Below are positions 7,100-14,692 of a stretch of DNA of 64,000 bases, in pieces; position 1 is the stretch's first letter; every line of letters begins with the position of its first letter. Under the pieces are notes generated by a model. It had not been told where the DNA came from. It saw only the letters and a program-made list of their open reading frames with translations, and ran no database searches. Made by a program: the position numbers and the translations under genes. Source of the DNA: QHVT01 sp035999335. Its GTDB lineage: Bacteria > Acidobacteriota > Thermoanaerobaculia > Gp7-AA8. Location: contig DASYGV010000082.1 in assembly GCA_035999335.1 (NCBI GenBank), forward strand, positions 8,485-72,484. The letters are read 5' to 3'.

Positions 7100-8733
7100 C
7101 GCACCACCACCCGCCCCGGCTTCGCTCCCGTGTGCTCCCCATCGCGGAGGATCTGCGTTCCGTTCACGAACACGTGCCGCACGCCGGTTGCGTACTGCCG
7201 CGGGTTGTCGAACGTCGCGTTCGCGGCGATCGTGCTCGGGTCGAAGATCACGACGTCGGCGAAATAGCCTTCCCTCAGCGCGCCGCGATTCGCGATGCCG
7301 AGGTTGGTCGCGGGCAGCGTCGTCAGGCGGCGTACCGCTTCTTCGAGCGGGATGAGTTTCTCGTCGCGCACGTAGCGTCCGAGGAGGTTGGCGAAGTTGC
7401 CGTACTCGCGTGGGTGGGTGGAGGACTTGAGGAACACGCCCTCGGGCGCGGACGCGCCGGCGTCCGATCCGAAGCTCACCCACGGCTGCCGGATCTGCTT
7501 GCGCAGGTTGTCCTCGGACATCAGGAAGTACACCGTCCCGACGCGACTGCCATCCTCGATGACGAGATCGATCGCCGCATCCTCGGCGGAGACGCCGCGC
7601 ATTTGCGCGACTTCCGCGAGCGTCTTGCCCGTTAGCGGCTTGAGCTGCTCGTTCTTGAATCCGATCAGGCGTACGCGATCGGGCGAGCCGGCGAGGAGCA
7701 GGAGGTTCTCCCATGCGTCCGTCGGCGTGCGCATCTCGGCGATGACTCTTGCGCGCGTCGCAGGATCTTTGATGCGATCCCGCCATGCTTCGTAGCCGCC
7801 CTCCTGCACCCACGGCGGCATCGCCGCGTCGAGTCCCGTCGCGCCGGCGGTGTAGGTGTACATGTCGGCCGTGATGCGCAATCCTTCCGCGCGCGCCGCT
7901 TCGACTTTCTGCAGCACGTTGTTCATCTTCGGCCAGTTCTGCTGGCCAGCTGCTTTGAGGTGGTAGATCTCCGCGGCGACGCCGGCCTCGCGCGCGATCG
8001 CGATCAGTTCGTCGACGGCTTCTTCGAGGCGATTGCCTTCGCTGCGCATGTGCGAGATGTACATCCCGCCGTACGGCGCCGCGGCTTTGTTGAGCTCCAC
8101 GAGCTCGTCGGTCTTCGCGTAGAACGCGGGCGCGTAGATGAGCGATGAGCCGACGCCGAGGGCGCCGTCTTCCATCGCCTGACGGACGAGCGCGCGCATG
8201 CGCTCGAGCTCTTCGCCGGTGGGCGCGCGATCGGCTTCGCCGAGGACGTGCATGCGGACGGTGGTCGCGCCAACGAAGGAGGCGACGTTGACGGAGACGC
8301 CGCGGCGCACGAGGGAGTCGAGGTATTCACGGAGCGTGGTCCAGCCGATGTCGTACTTGATGTCGCCCTGTTCCTTCTTCATCTGCACCTTCAGCGCGTC
8401 GCTGACGGGGCCCATGGACCACCCTTCGCCGAAGACCTCGAGCGTCACGCCCTGCTTCACGTCCGCCATGCCGCGGCCGTCGACGATGAGCGATTCGGTG
8501 GCCCAGCTGAGCATGTTGATGAAGCCGGGCGCGACAGCGAGGCCATTCGCGTCGATCTCCTGCTTCGCGCGACCGCGAACGTCGCCGATCTTCGCGATGC
8601 GATCGTTGCGGATGGCGACGTCGCCGATCACGGGCGCGTTGCCGCTGCCGTCGTAGATCGTGCCGTTGCGAAGGACGACGTCGTAATGCGCGCACGCGCA
8701 CAGCAGGAGCGAGGCAAGAAGGATTCTGCGCAT
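7039..8733 (-). CDS. Lipoprotein of the N-acyl-D-amino-acid deacylase amidohydrolase family, atypical metal site
   Basis: A 564-residue protein. MRRILLASLLLCACAHYD is a lipoprotein signal with candidate lipobox LCAC. YDVVLRNGTIYDGSGNAP opens the amidohydrolase beta-sandwich and is followed by IDANGLAVAPGFI. At that point the family normally has an HxH metal pair, but this protein reads NMLSWATES, with no histidine. Downstream candidate ligands remain: YISHMRSEG, EIYHLKAAG, HPREYGNF and the Asp in FGSDAGAS. It could be a mononuclear or altered-specificity hydrolase. The last 19 residues (SLSRAETRDLRSPLAKRAK) and the stop are encoded by the family A repeat. It is transcribed divergently from pgeF, 25 bases apart. 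The start at 8733 fits a leaderless promoter. Confidence 0.83.
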   Translation of the reverse strand: MRRILLASLLLCACAHYDVVLRNGTIYDGSGNAPVIGDVAIRNDRIAKIGDVRGRAKQEIDANGLAVAPGFINMLSWATESLIVDGRGMADVKQGVTLEVFGEGWSMGPVSDALKVQMKKEQGDIKYDIGWTTLREYLDSLVRRGVSVNVASFVGATTVRMHVLGEADRAPTGEELERMRALVRQAMEDGALGVGSSLIYAPAFYAKTDELVELNKAAAPYGGMYISHMRSEGNRLEEAVDELIAIAREAGVAAEIYHLKAAGQQNWPKMNNVLQKVEAARAEGLRITADMYTYTAGATGLDAAMPPWVQEGGYEAWRDRIKDPATRARVIAEMRTPTDAWENLLLLAGSPDRVRLIGFKNEQLKPLTGKTLAEVAQMRGVSAEDAAIDLVIEDGSRVGTVYFLMSEDNLRKQIRQPWVSFGSDAGASAPEGVFLKSSTHPREYGNFANLLGRYVRDEKLIPLEEAVRRLTTLPATNLGIANRGALREGYFADVVIFDPSTIAANATFDNPRQYATGVRHVFVNGTQILRDGEHTGAKPGRVVVRSLSRAETRDLRSPLAKRAK

Positions 8734-8739
8734 GGCGGG

Positions 8740-8745
8740 AGTATA
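8740..8745 (-). promoter_or_regulatory. -10 element of probable leaderless promoter (tatact)
   Basis: On the minus strand tatact is followed by six bases (cccgcc) and the ATG at 8733. The same bases read on the plus strand contain tatagagt, nine bases ahead of pgeF, so the divergent genes may share an overlapping -10 region. Confidence 0.5.
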
Positions 8746-8758
8746 GAGTTGCGCGCGC

Positions 8759-9448
8759 ATGTGGCACGTCGAGGACTCGCCCCTTGGACGCATCGTCGTT
8801 CCTCCCGATCTCCCTCCCGGCTTCGCCGTTTTCTCCACGACGCGCGACAATCCAGGGAGGATCGTCGCGGACGAGTTGACGCGATTCATTCACGGACGCT
8901 TCGGTCTGAAGACGTCGCTGACGACCTGCCTGCAGGTGCACAGCGCGTCGGTCGTCCGCGCCGCGCACGAGTCTTCATGGCGTGAGTGTGATTCGTGCGA
9001 CGCACTGTGGTCGTCGGAGAAGGGCGTGACGCTCGGGATCAAGGTGGCGGACTGTCTGCCGATCTCGCTGATCGACGCGGAGCACGGCGTCATCGCGAAC
9101 GTGCACTCCGGCTGGCGCGGCGCGGCGCAGCGGATCACCGCCGCCGTGCTCGATGCCGCGCCGCTCGATCCGGCGTCGACGTCCGCGTACCTCGGCCCGT
9201 CGATCCGCGCGTGCTGTTTCGAAGTGGGCGAAGAAGTGGCGACGCGATTCGAGGAGCGCTTTGTCGAACGCTCCCGCGTGAAGCCGCACGTCGATCTGAT
9301 CGCGTTCACGATCGACGTCCTCCGCTCCCGCGGCATCACGAAGATCTCCGACTCCGAGCTCTGCACGCGCTGCGAAGGATCGATGTTTCACTCCTACCGC
9401 CGCGACGGCGCGGGGAAGGGGCGGAACCTGGTGATGGTTTCGCAGTAG
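8759..9448 (+). CDS. pgeF: Peptidoglycan editing factor PgeF (YfiH, multicopper polyphenol oxidoreductase family)
   Basis: A 229-residue cytoplasmic protein. All three signature blocks of the family are present: the first His in LQVHSASVV, the Cys in VADCLPISL and the second His in NVHSGWRGAAQ. The closing CEGSMFHSYRRDGAGKGRNL is also typical. In E. coli PgeF removes wrongly incorporated residues from peptidoglycan precursors; homologues also show purine-nucleoside phosphorylase/adenosine deaminase activity (family knowledge). The neighbouring deacylase-family lipoprotein and the penicillin-binding protein at 10320 suggest a cell-wall context. The start is very close to a -10-like sequence, so the leader is short or absent. 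Confidence 0.9.
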   Translation: MWHVEDSPLGRIVVPPDLPPGFAVFSTTRDNPGRIVADELTRFIHGRFGLKTSLTTCLQVHSASVVRAAHESSWRECDSCDALWSSEKGVTLGIKVADCLPISLIDAEHGVIANVHSGWRGAAQRITAAVLDAAPLDPASTSAYLGPSIRACCFEVGEEVATRFEERFVERSRVKPHVDLIAFTIDVLRSRGITKISDSELCTRCEGSMFHSYRRDGAGKGRNLVMVSQ

Positions 9449-9453
9449 GGAGT

Positions 9454-9459
9454 TACTAT
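9454..9459 (+). promoter_or_regulatory. -10 element of probable leaderless promoter (tactat)
   Basis: tactat is followed by six bases (ttggat) and then the ATG at 9466. It lies only a few bases after the pgeF stop and has no Shine-Dalgarno, so the small gene can be transcribed on its own. Confidence 0.5.
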
Positions 9460-9465
9460 TTGGAT

Positions 9466-9669
9466 ATGGCAATGGCGCGAAAGAAGACGGTGAAGCGGCA
9501 AACCCCCGTTCCGCGGCTCAACCCGAAGAACGGGCCGCCGGTGTATTTCCCCACGGAGCCGGGAACGATCCCGGAGGACGTGTTGATTGAAGCGGTGCAC
9601 GCGGTCATGGAAAAGCAGGGGATCTTGCATCCGTCGATCGTTGCTGAGCGGCAGAAGTCTCGTTCGTAG
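9466..9669 (+). CDS. Small basic protein of unknown function (67 aa)
   Basis: A 67-residue protein, very basic at the N-terminus (MAMARKKTVKRQTPVPRLNP), with a Pro-rich stretch and one predicted helix (PEDVLIEAVHAVMEKQGI). I do not recognise the family. Its stop codon (TAG, 9667-9669) overlaps the GTG of the following pseudogene by one base, so the two were translated together. A small basic partner coupled to a larger gene fits an antitoxin-like, immunity or accessory protein, but nothing in the sequence proves it. Its frame is intact although the partner is broken. Confidence 0.6.
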   Translation: MAMARKKTVKRQTPVPRLNPKNGPPVYFPTEPGTIPEDVLIEAVHAVMEKQGILHPSIVAERQKSRS

Positions 9670-10286
9670 TGGCAACGCGAATCGGACCGGACTTCGACCG
9701 CAACGTCTTTATCAATTGTATTCGACGCGACATACGCGCCGATCTTCGAGGCGATCGTTTTTGCGGTCATACACGCCGGCTTCGAACCGCGATGCGCACG
9801 CGAGCGTCTCGACTCGAGCCAGATCCGCCTTCACAAGATCATCGAGCTTATCCGGGTTTCTCGCTATTCGATTCACGATCTGTCGCGAACCGAGCTCGAT
9901 GAGGGCACATCGCTTCCTCGATTCAACATGCCGCTCGAGCTTGGGATCGACCTGGGTTGCAAAGCGTTCAGCCGGAGTCACGCACAGAAGTCGCTCTTGA
10001 TTTTCGATGCCGAGCAATATCGATTTCAGAAGTACCTTTCCGACATCAGCGGACAGGACATTCAACAGCACGGCAACCAACCGAAAAGCGCGGTTGAGTG
10101 AGGGACTGGTTGCGCGCCGAGTCAAACGTCGCCTCCATTCCTGGCGGCGCGATCATTTACGAAGACTATCTGGAATTTCGAAAGACACTGCCGAGGACCT
10201 GCGCGCGGCTGCGACTCGATGTCGAAGCTCTCACGTTTTCCGACTTCTCCCGGCTGACCGCGATCTGGGTCAAGAACCACACTTGA
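9669..10286 (+). pseudogene. Frameshifted member of the DRNVFINCPFD family (uncharacterised)
   Basis: Three successive frames encode one continuous protein. Frame 1 from the GTG at 9669 gives ATRIGPDFDRNVFINC. A second frame continues with FDATYAPIFEAIVFAVIHAG, SRYSIHDLSRTELDE, RFNMPLELGIDLGCKAF and FQKYLSDISGQDIQQH to a TGA at about 10101. The third starts near 10098 with RDWLRAESNVASIPGGAII and ends at the TGA 10284-10286. Together this matches (from memory) an uncharacterised bacterial family of about 190-200 residues that starts with DRNVFINCPFD. Two lesions are implied: loss of two bases between the codons for Cys and Phe near 9717, and loss of one base near 10100. The fold may be TIR- or Rossmann-like (weak inference). 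Sequencing error cannot be excluded. Confidence 0.75.
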
Positions 10287-10319
10287 CGGCACCCCCATTG
10301 CACTTTACGGCCGCGTCTG

Positions 10320-12920
10320 ATGTCCACCGAACCGCCCATCCCTCCGCCGCCCCCCGCGCCGACGCCGACGCCAACGCTTCCGCGGCGCCGCCGCCCCACC
10401 CGTCGCACGGTCTTTCGCGTCATCTCCTGGACCGTCGGCGGCTTGGTCGTTCTGTTCCTGATTCTCGGCATCTGGATCTATCGCGAGTCCGTCGGACGCT
10501 TTCAGGTGCGGCGGCTGCGTCTGCCGACGCGCATTTACGCGGACTACATGCCACTTGCGCCCGGCAATGCGCTGCAGATGGATGACCTGCTCGAGAAGCT
10601 CGACCGCCTCGGCTATCGCGAGGTCAAGCGAGTCGCGCAGCCGGGCGAGTTCCTTCGCGATGGCGGCACGATCGACATCTACACGCGCGCGTTCCAGCGG
10701 CAGGACGAGGACTATCCCGCGACGCCGCTGCGCGTGACGATCTCGCGTTCGCAGATCGAGAGCGTCGTCTCCCTTCGCGAAGCGCGCCCGCTCGATCGCG
10801 CCGCACTCGAGCCGGAGCTGCTCACGTCCGTGCTCAGCGAGGAGCTAGAGAACCGCAGCCCGGCGACGCTCGACCAGGTTCCGCAGCATCTGCAGGACGC
10901 GATCGTGGTCACGGAAGACGTGCGTTTCTGGAGCCATCCTGGCGTCGATCCCTTCGGCATCGCGCGTGCGGTGTTCCGTAACGTCAGAGCCGGCGGCGTC
11001 GCGGAGGGTGCCTCGACGCTCACCCAGCAGCTCGTGAAGAACTACTTCCTCACCAGCGAGCGCACGTACCGCCGCAAGCTCATCGAAGCGTTCATGGCCG
11101 TGATGCTCGACGCGCGCTATTCGAAGAAGGAGATCCTCGAGGCGTATCTCAACGACATCTACCTCGGCCGCAATCGCTCGATTTCCATCCTCGGCGTCGG
11201 CGAAGCATCGCGCTTCTACTTCGGCAAGCCGGTGTCGGAGATCGAGATCGACGAGGCCGCGCTGCTGGCGGGTATGATCCGCAGCCCGAACAACAACTCG
11301 CCGTTCGCCAACCCCGAGTCGGCAATGCGGCGGCGCAACACCGTTCTGCAGATGATGCTGAAGGAAAAGAAGATCACGCAGGAGCAGTATGAGAAAGCGC
11401 GCTCCGCGAAGCTGCCGCGCAAACCGTTCCGCTCGAAGAGCGGGCTCTCGTCGATCCCGTATTACGTCGATCGCGTGATCCAGGAGCTGGAGGTCGACTA
11501 CGGCATCGAGGACATCCAGGGTCGCGGTCTCCGCATTTACACGGCGATCGACCTCGGCGCGCAGGACAACGCCGCGCGCATTCTCGAGCAGAGTCTGCGC
11601 AACCTGGAGCGCTCGAGCCGCCGCCTCCGCACTCACGATCCGTCGTTGCAGGGCGCGCTCATTCATCTCGACGTGCCGACGGGAGAGATCCGCGCGCTGG
11701 TCGGCGGACGAAGTTACGAGCGGAGCCAGTTCAACCGCGCGCTGAAATCGAAGCGGCTGGTCGGTTCGCTCTTCAAACCGTTCGTCTATTTGACCGCGTT
11801 CGAACCGAGTCTCTCGAATCAGAACATCACGCCGGCGACGCTCGTCGCCGACACGCGCTTCGTGCTCAAGCGCCGCTGGTCCGAAGACTGGTCGCCGCGC
11901 AATTACGAGGGCCGCTACCTGGGCAATGTGACGGTGCAACAGGCGCTGGAGCAGTCGCTCAACGCAGCGTCCGTGCGCATCGGTCTCGCCTGCGGGATCG
12001 AGCCGATCCTCAAGACCGCGCGCACGCTCGGCGTGCAGACGGATCTCGACGACGGCAATCCCTCGGTCCTCCTCGGCGCGGCCGGCATTCCGCCGATCGA
12101 GATGGCCGAGGCGTACGCGACGATCGCGCGCCAGGGCGCGCGCATGCCGCCGCGCGCGATCCGTTACGTCACGGACGACCGCGGCCGCACGCTCCGCGGG
12201 GCGAGCGCGGCGGAGCCCGTGCAGGTTTTTCCGCAGCGCGACGTGTACATCCTCACGCACGTGATGCAGGGCGTCGTCGATCGCGGCACCGCCGCGAGCG
12301 CGCGCGGCCTCGGCTTCCGCAAGATCGCCGCGGGGAAGACCGGAACGACGAACGATAAGCGCGACGCCTGGTTCATCGGCTTCACGCCGAAGACGCTCGC
12401 GCTGACCTGGGTCGGCTTCGACGACAACGATCCGACCGGACTCTCCGGTTCCGACGCCGCGGTGCCGATGTGGGCGCGCTACATGATTGCGGTCACCGCG
12501 GGCGAGGGCAACCCGGACTTCGTGCCGCCGCCGGGAATCACCTTCACGGAGTTCGACAACACCACCGGCGGTCTGGCGACGGCGTTCTGTCCGCGCAACG
12601 TGATCGTGAGCGGCGCGTTCAAGAGCGGGACCGAGCCGTCGGTGCCATGCCAGCCGCACAGCGCGCCGCTGTCGTCGACGATCGTGCCGATGTACGACGA
12701 GTTCGGCAACCTGATCATCACCGACACTGCGACGATGACGAACACGATGGGCATCCCCCCGCCGTTGCCGCCGGATTCGACACTCACGGGCGGCGTATTC
12801 CAGCCGCAGCCGTCACCGATTCCCGTGCCGCCGCCGCCAACGACGACGACCGAGGAGCCCCCACCCGAAGAGCCGCCGACGGCGACCGATACTTCGACGA
12901 CCACGAGTGGAGTACGCTAG
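10320..12920 (+). CDS. Class A penicillin-binding protein (PBP1-type transglycosylase/transpeptidase)
   Basis: 866 residues. A Pro-rich cytoplasmic tail (1-30) and one membrane helix (31-53) are followed by a UvrB-domain-2-like module as in PBP1b (about 66-150), then the GT51 glycosyltransferase with catalytic Glu199 (VVTEDVRFWSHPGVD) and the EGASTLTQQLVKN motif. The transpeptidase has the SxxK nucleophile at Ser483 (GSLFKPF), SLN at 546-548 and KTGTT later. The last 80 residues are a Pro/Thr/Glu-rich low-complexity tail. It polymerises and cross-links peptidoglycan in the periplasm. The UvrB-like module makes it closer to PBP1b than PBP1a. It starts 34 bases after the pseudogene and precedes a small coiled-coil gene. 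Confidence 0.93.
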   Translation: MSTEPPIPPPPPAPTPTPTLPRRRRPTRRTVFRVISWTVGGLVVLFLILGIWIYRESVGRFQVRRLRLPTRIYADYMPLAPGNALQMDDLLEKLDRLGYREVKRVAQPGEFLRDGGTIDIYTRAFQRQDEDYPATPLRVTISRSQIESVVSLREARPLDRAALEPELLTSVLSEELENRSPATLDQVPQHLQDAIVVTEDVRFWSHPGVDPFGIARAVFRNVRAGGVAEGASTLTQQLVKNYFLTSERTYRRKLIEAFMAVMLDARYSKKEILEAYLNDIYLGRNRSISILGVGEASRFYFGKPVSEIEIDEAALLAGMIRSPNNNSPFANPESAMRRRNTVLQMMLKEKKITQEQYEKARSAKLPRKPFRSKSGLSSIPYYVDRVIQELEVDYGIEDIQGRGLRIYTAIDLGAQDNAARILEQSLRNLERSSRRLRTHDPSLQGALIHLDVPTGEIRALVGGRSYERSQFNRALKSKRLVGSLFKPFVYLTAFEPSLSNQNITPATLVADTRFVLKRRWSEDWSPRNYEGRYLGNVTVQQALEQSLNAASVRIGLACGIEPILKTARTLGVQTDLDDGNPSVLLGAAGIPPIEMAEAYATIARQGARMPPRAIRYVTDDRGRTLRGASAAEPVQVFPQRDVYILTHVMQGVVDRGTAASARGLGFRKIAAGKTGTTNDKRDAWFIGFTPKTLALTWVGFDDNDPTGLSGSDAAVPMWARYMIAVTAGEGNPDFVPPPGITFTEFDNTTGGLATAFCPRNVIVSGAFKSGTEPSVPCQPHSAPLSSTIVPMYDEFGNLIITDTATMTNTMGIPPPLPPDSTLTGGVFQPQPSPIPVPPPPTTTTEEPPPEEPPTATDTSTTTSGVR
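12913..12918 (+). promoter_or_regulatory. -10 element of probable leaderless promoter (tacgct)
   Basis: tacgct, inside the last codons of the PBP gene, is followed by six bases (agagcc) and the ATG at 12925. There is no Shine-Dalgarno. Confidence 0.4.
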
Positions 12921-12924
12921 AGCC

Positions 12925-13272
12925 ATGTCAGACGAACCGAAAAAATCGCTCGAAGACTGGGGTATCGACGTTGAGAAGTTCAAGGAGCGCGCGAAGGAAT
13001 CGATCGAGAACGCTCGCGGCGACCTGAGCGAGATCACCGGGACGCTCCGCTCCACGCTCGTGCAGGCGAAGGACATCCTCGTCGGCCTGCAGAAAACCGG
13101 CTCGCCCGCAGCCGCGGAACTGAAATCCGGCTTCGAGCGCGCGTGGCACGAGATCGAGAGCGCATTTCGCGCCGCGCGCGAGAAGGCGAAGAGTGCAGAG
13201 ACTGCAGAGAGTGCGGAGAAGCCGGAGAGCTCGGACGACAGCGCGCCGACCGATCCGCCGTCGCCCTCCTAG
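12925..13272 (+). CDS. Coiled-coil protein of unknown function (115 aa)
   Basis: A soluble, highly charged 115-residue protein predicted to be almost entirely helical: SLEDWGIDVEKFKERAKES, then AAELKSGFERAWHEIESAF. It ends in an Ala/Glu/Ser/Pro tail with a short tandem repeat (AETAESAEKPESSDD). I do not recognise a family. It starts four bases after the PBP stop, so it may be co-transcribed, or independently transcribed from the element at 12913. Its stop codon shares the palindromic CTAG with the stop of the convergent kinase gene. Confidence 0.65.
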   Translation: MSDEPKKSLEDWGIDVEKFKERAKESIENARGDLSEITGTLRSTLVQAKDILVGLQKTGSPAAAELKSGFERAWHEIESAFRAAREKAKSAETAESAEKPESSDDSAPTDPPSPS

Positions 13273-14588
13273 CTCGCGACGAGCTTCTCCACCTGCGTCA
13301 CGTCGAGCGGCTTGTAGAGCAGACCGGCGACGATGTCCTGGTCGGCCGTGCTGAGCTTCTGGTTCTGCACGCCGGTGATGATGAACGTGCGCGGCATCTG
13401 TTTCGGCTTGTGATTGCGCATGTAATCGAGAACGCCCCACCCGTCGACGCGCGGCATCAGCAGGTCGAGGAAGACCAGCGTGTAGTCGTTGTTCTTGAGC
13501 AACTTCACCGCATCGGCGCCGTTCGCCGCCTCGTCGTACGCGATGTGATGGCGATGCAGCACGCTGGTGAGCAGATAGCGCGTCGCGGGATCGTCGTCTG
13601 CCACGAGTGCGCGCCGGCGGCCGGCAAATTGCGTCGAGGGCTGCGCCTGCGGAGTGGGAACAGGAGTCGATGGAGAAGGCGTGGCCGCACGCGCGGGCTG
13701 CGGCGTCGCCTGCGACCGGGACGGAGGCGTCACGCGCGTCGCGAGCGTCGGCACCTGCGACGCCTTCACGCGGCTGGGATCTTCCTTCAGCGAATTCGCG
13801 AGCGCCTCGCGCAGCTCCTCGCACGACTGGAACCGCTCCGTGGCCTGCTTGCTCATGCAGCGCCGGACGATTCTCGCGAGCGCGGGCGTGATCCCGAAGG
13901 CCGCGATGGCGATGTCGCGCGGCTCCTGCATCACGATCTGCAAGAGCACCTGCGTGGCCGCGTCGCCGGTGAACGGCTTCACGCCGGAGAGCATTTCGTA
14001 CAGCACCGTGCCCAGCGAGAAGATGTCCGTGCGCTCGTCGACGTTGCGTCCGAGGGCCTGCTCGGGGGACATGTAGTGCGGCGTGCCCATCACCATCCCG
14101 CCCTGCGTGAGGCTCGGGTCGGCCGTGCCGCCGATCTGCTTGGCGATTCCGAAGTCGAGGATCTTCACCACTCGCTTCGACAGCAGGATGTTGTCCGGCT
14201 TGATGTCGCGGTGAATGATCCCTTTCACGTGCGCTTCGCCCAGTCCTTCGGCGACGTGGGCCGCGACTCGCACCGCGTCCGCGGGAAGCATCGGTCCGCG
14301 GGCGATCAGGTGCGAGAGCGGATAGCCTTCGATCAACTCCATCGCGATGAACAGCGTGTCGCCCTGCTGGTCGATGCTGTAGATCGTGGCGATGTTCGGG
14401 TGATTCAGTTGCGCGACCGTGCGCGCCTCGCGGAGGAAACGCTCCTTCCACTCCGCATCCAAAGCCAGTTGCGCCGGAAGGATCTTGATGGCCACGTAGC
14501 GCAGAAGTTTCTTGTCTTCCGCGCGCCAGACTTCACCCATCCCGCCGGCACCGAGTTTTTCGATGAGGCGGTAGTTGGCCAACTCCAT
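13269..14588 (-). CDS. Ser/Thr protein kinase fused to a response-regulator receiver domain
   Basis: 439 residues. Residues 6-270 form a Hanks-type kinase: glycine loop LGAGGMGEVWRAED, VAIKI lysine, IIHRDIKPDNILL catalytic loop, DFGIAKQ and the APE-equivalent MSPEQALG. A Pro/Ser/Ala/Thr-rich linker (about 275-320) has no membrane helix. Residues 322-437 are a receiver domain (RRALVADDDPATRYLL) with phospho-acceptor Asp375 in LVFLDLLMPRVDGWG and the conserved Lys in LLYKPLD. Linking a eukaryotic-type kinase to a receiver in one chain suggests that aspartate phosphorylation tunes the kinase. The neighbouring hybrid histidine kinase with an HPt domain is an obvious candidate donor (inference). 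The start has a -10-like taatct seven bases upstream. Confidence 0.92.
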   Translation of the reverse strand: MELANYRLIEKLGAGGMGEVWRAEDKKLLRYVAIKILPAQLALDAEWKERFLREARTVAQLNHPNIATIYSIDQQGDTLFIAMELIEGYPLSHLIARGPMLPADAVRVAAHVAEGLGEAHVKGIIHRDIKPDNILLSKRVVKILDFGIAKQIGGTADPSLTQGGMVMGTPHYMSPEQALGRNVDERTDIFSLGTVLYEMLSGVKPFTGDAATQVLLQIVMQEPRDIAIAAFGITPALARIVRRCMSKQATERFQSCEELREALANSLKEDPSRVKASQVPTLATRVTPPSRSQATPQPARAATPSPSTPVPTPQAQPSTQFAGRRRALVADDDPATRYLLTSVLHRHHIAYDEAANGADAVKLLKNNDYTLVFLDLLMPRVDGWGVLDYMRNHKPKQMPRTFIITGVQNQKLSTADQDIVAGLLYKPLDVTQVEKLVAS

Positions 14589-14602
14589 GGCGTGAAGATT
14601 AC

Positions 14603-14692
14603 GACAAATAGGACAAATAGGACGAATGGGACAAATGGGACAGTCAAGAAGCGTCCTATTCGTCTTATCCGTCCTATTTGTCCTATTTGGTC
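14603..14692. repeat. Inverted repeat built from 9-nt tandem units (ggacaaata)
   Basis: The left arm has four tandem 9-mers (ggacaaata, ggacgaatg and variants). The right arm from about 14653 has four complementary copies (gtcctattt, gtcttatcc). It lies between the hybrid kinase and the kinase-receiver gene, both on the minus strand, and reaches the last bases of the hybrid kinase gene (stop at 14691). Confidence 0.8.

Noticed and set aside
9669..9902. A separate 77-aa gene
   Set aside because: The frame runs out of phase after the first 16 residues; the conserved protein continues in another frame, so it is part of a pseudogene.
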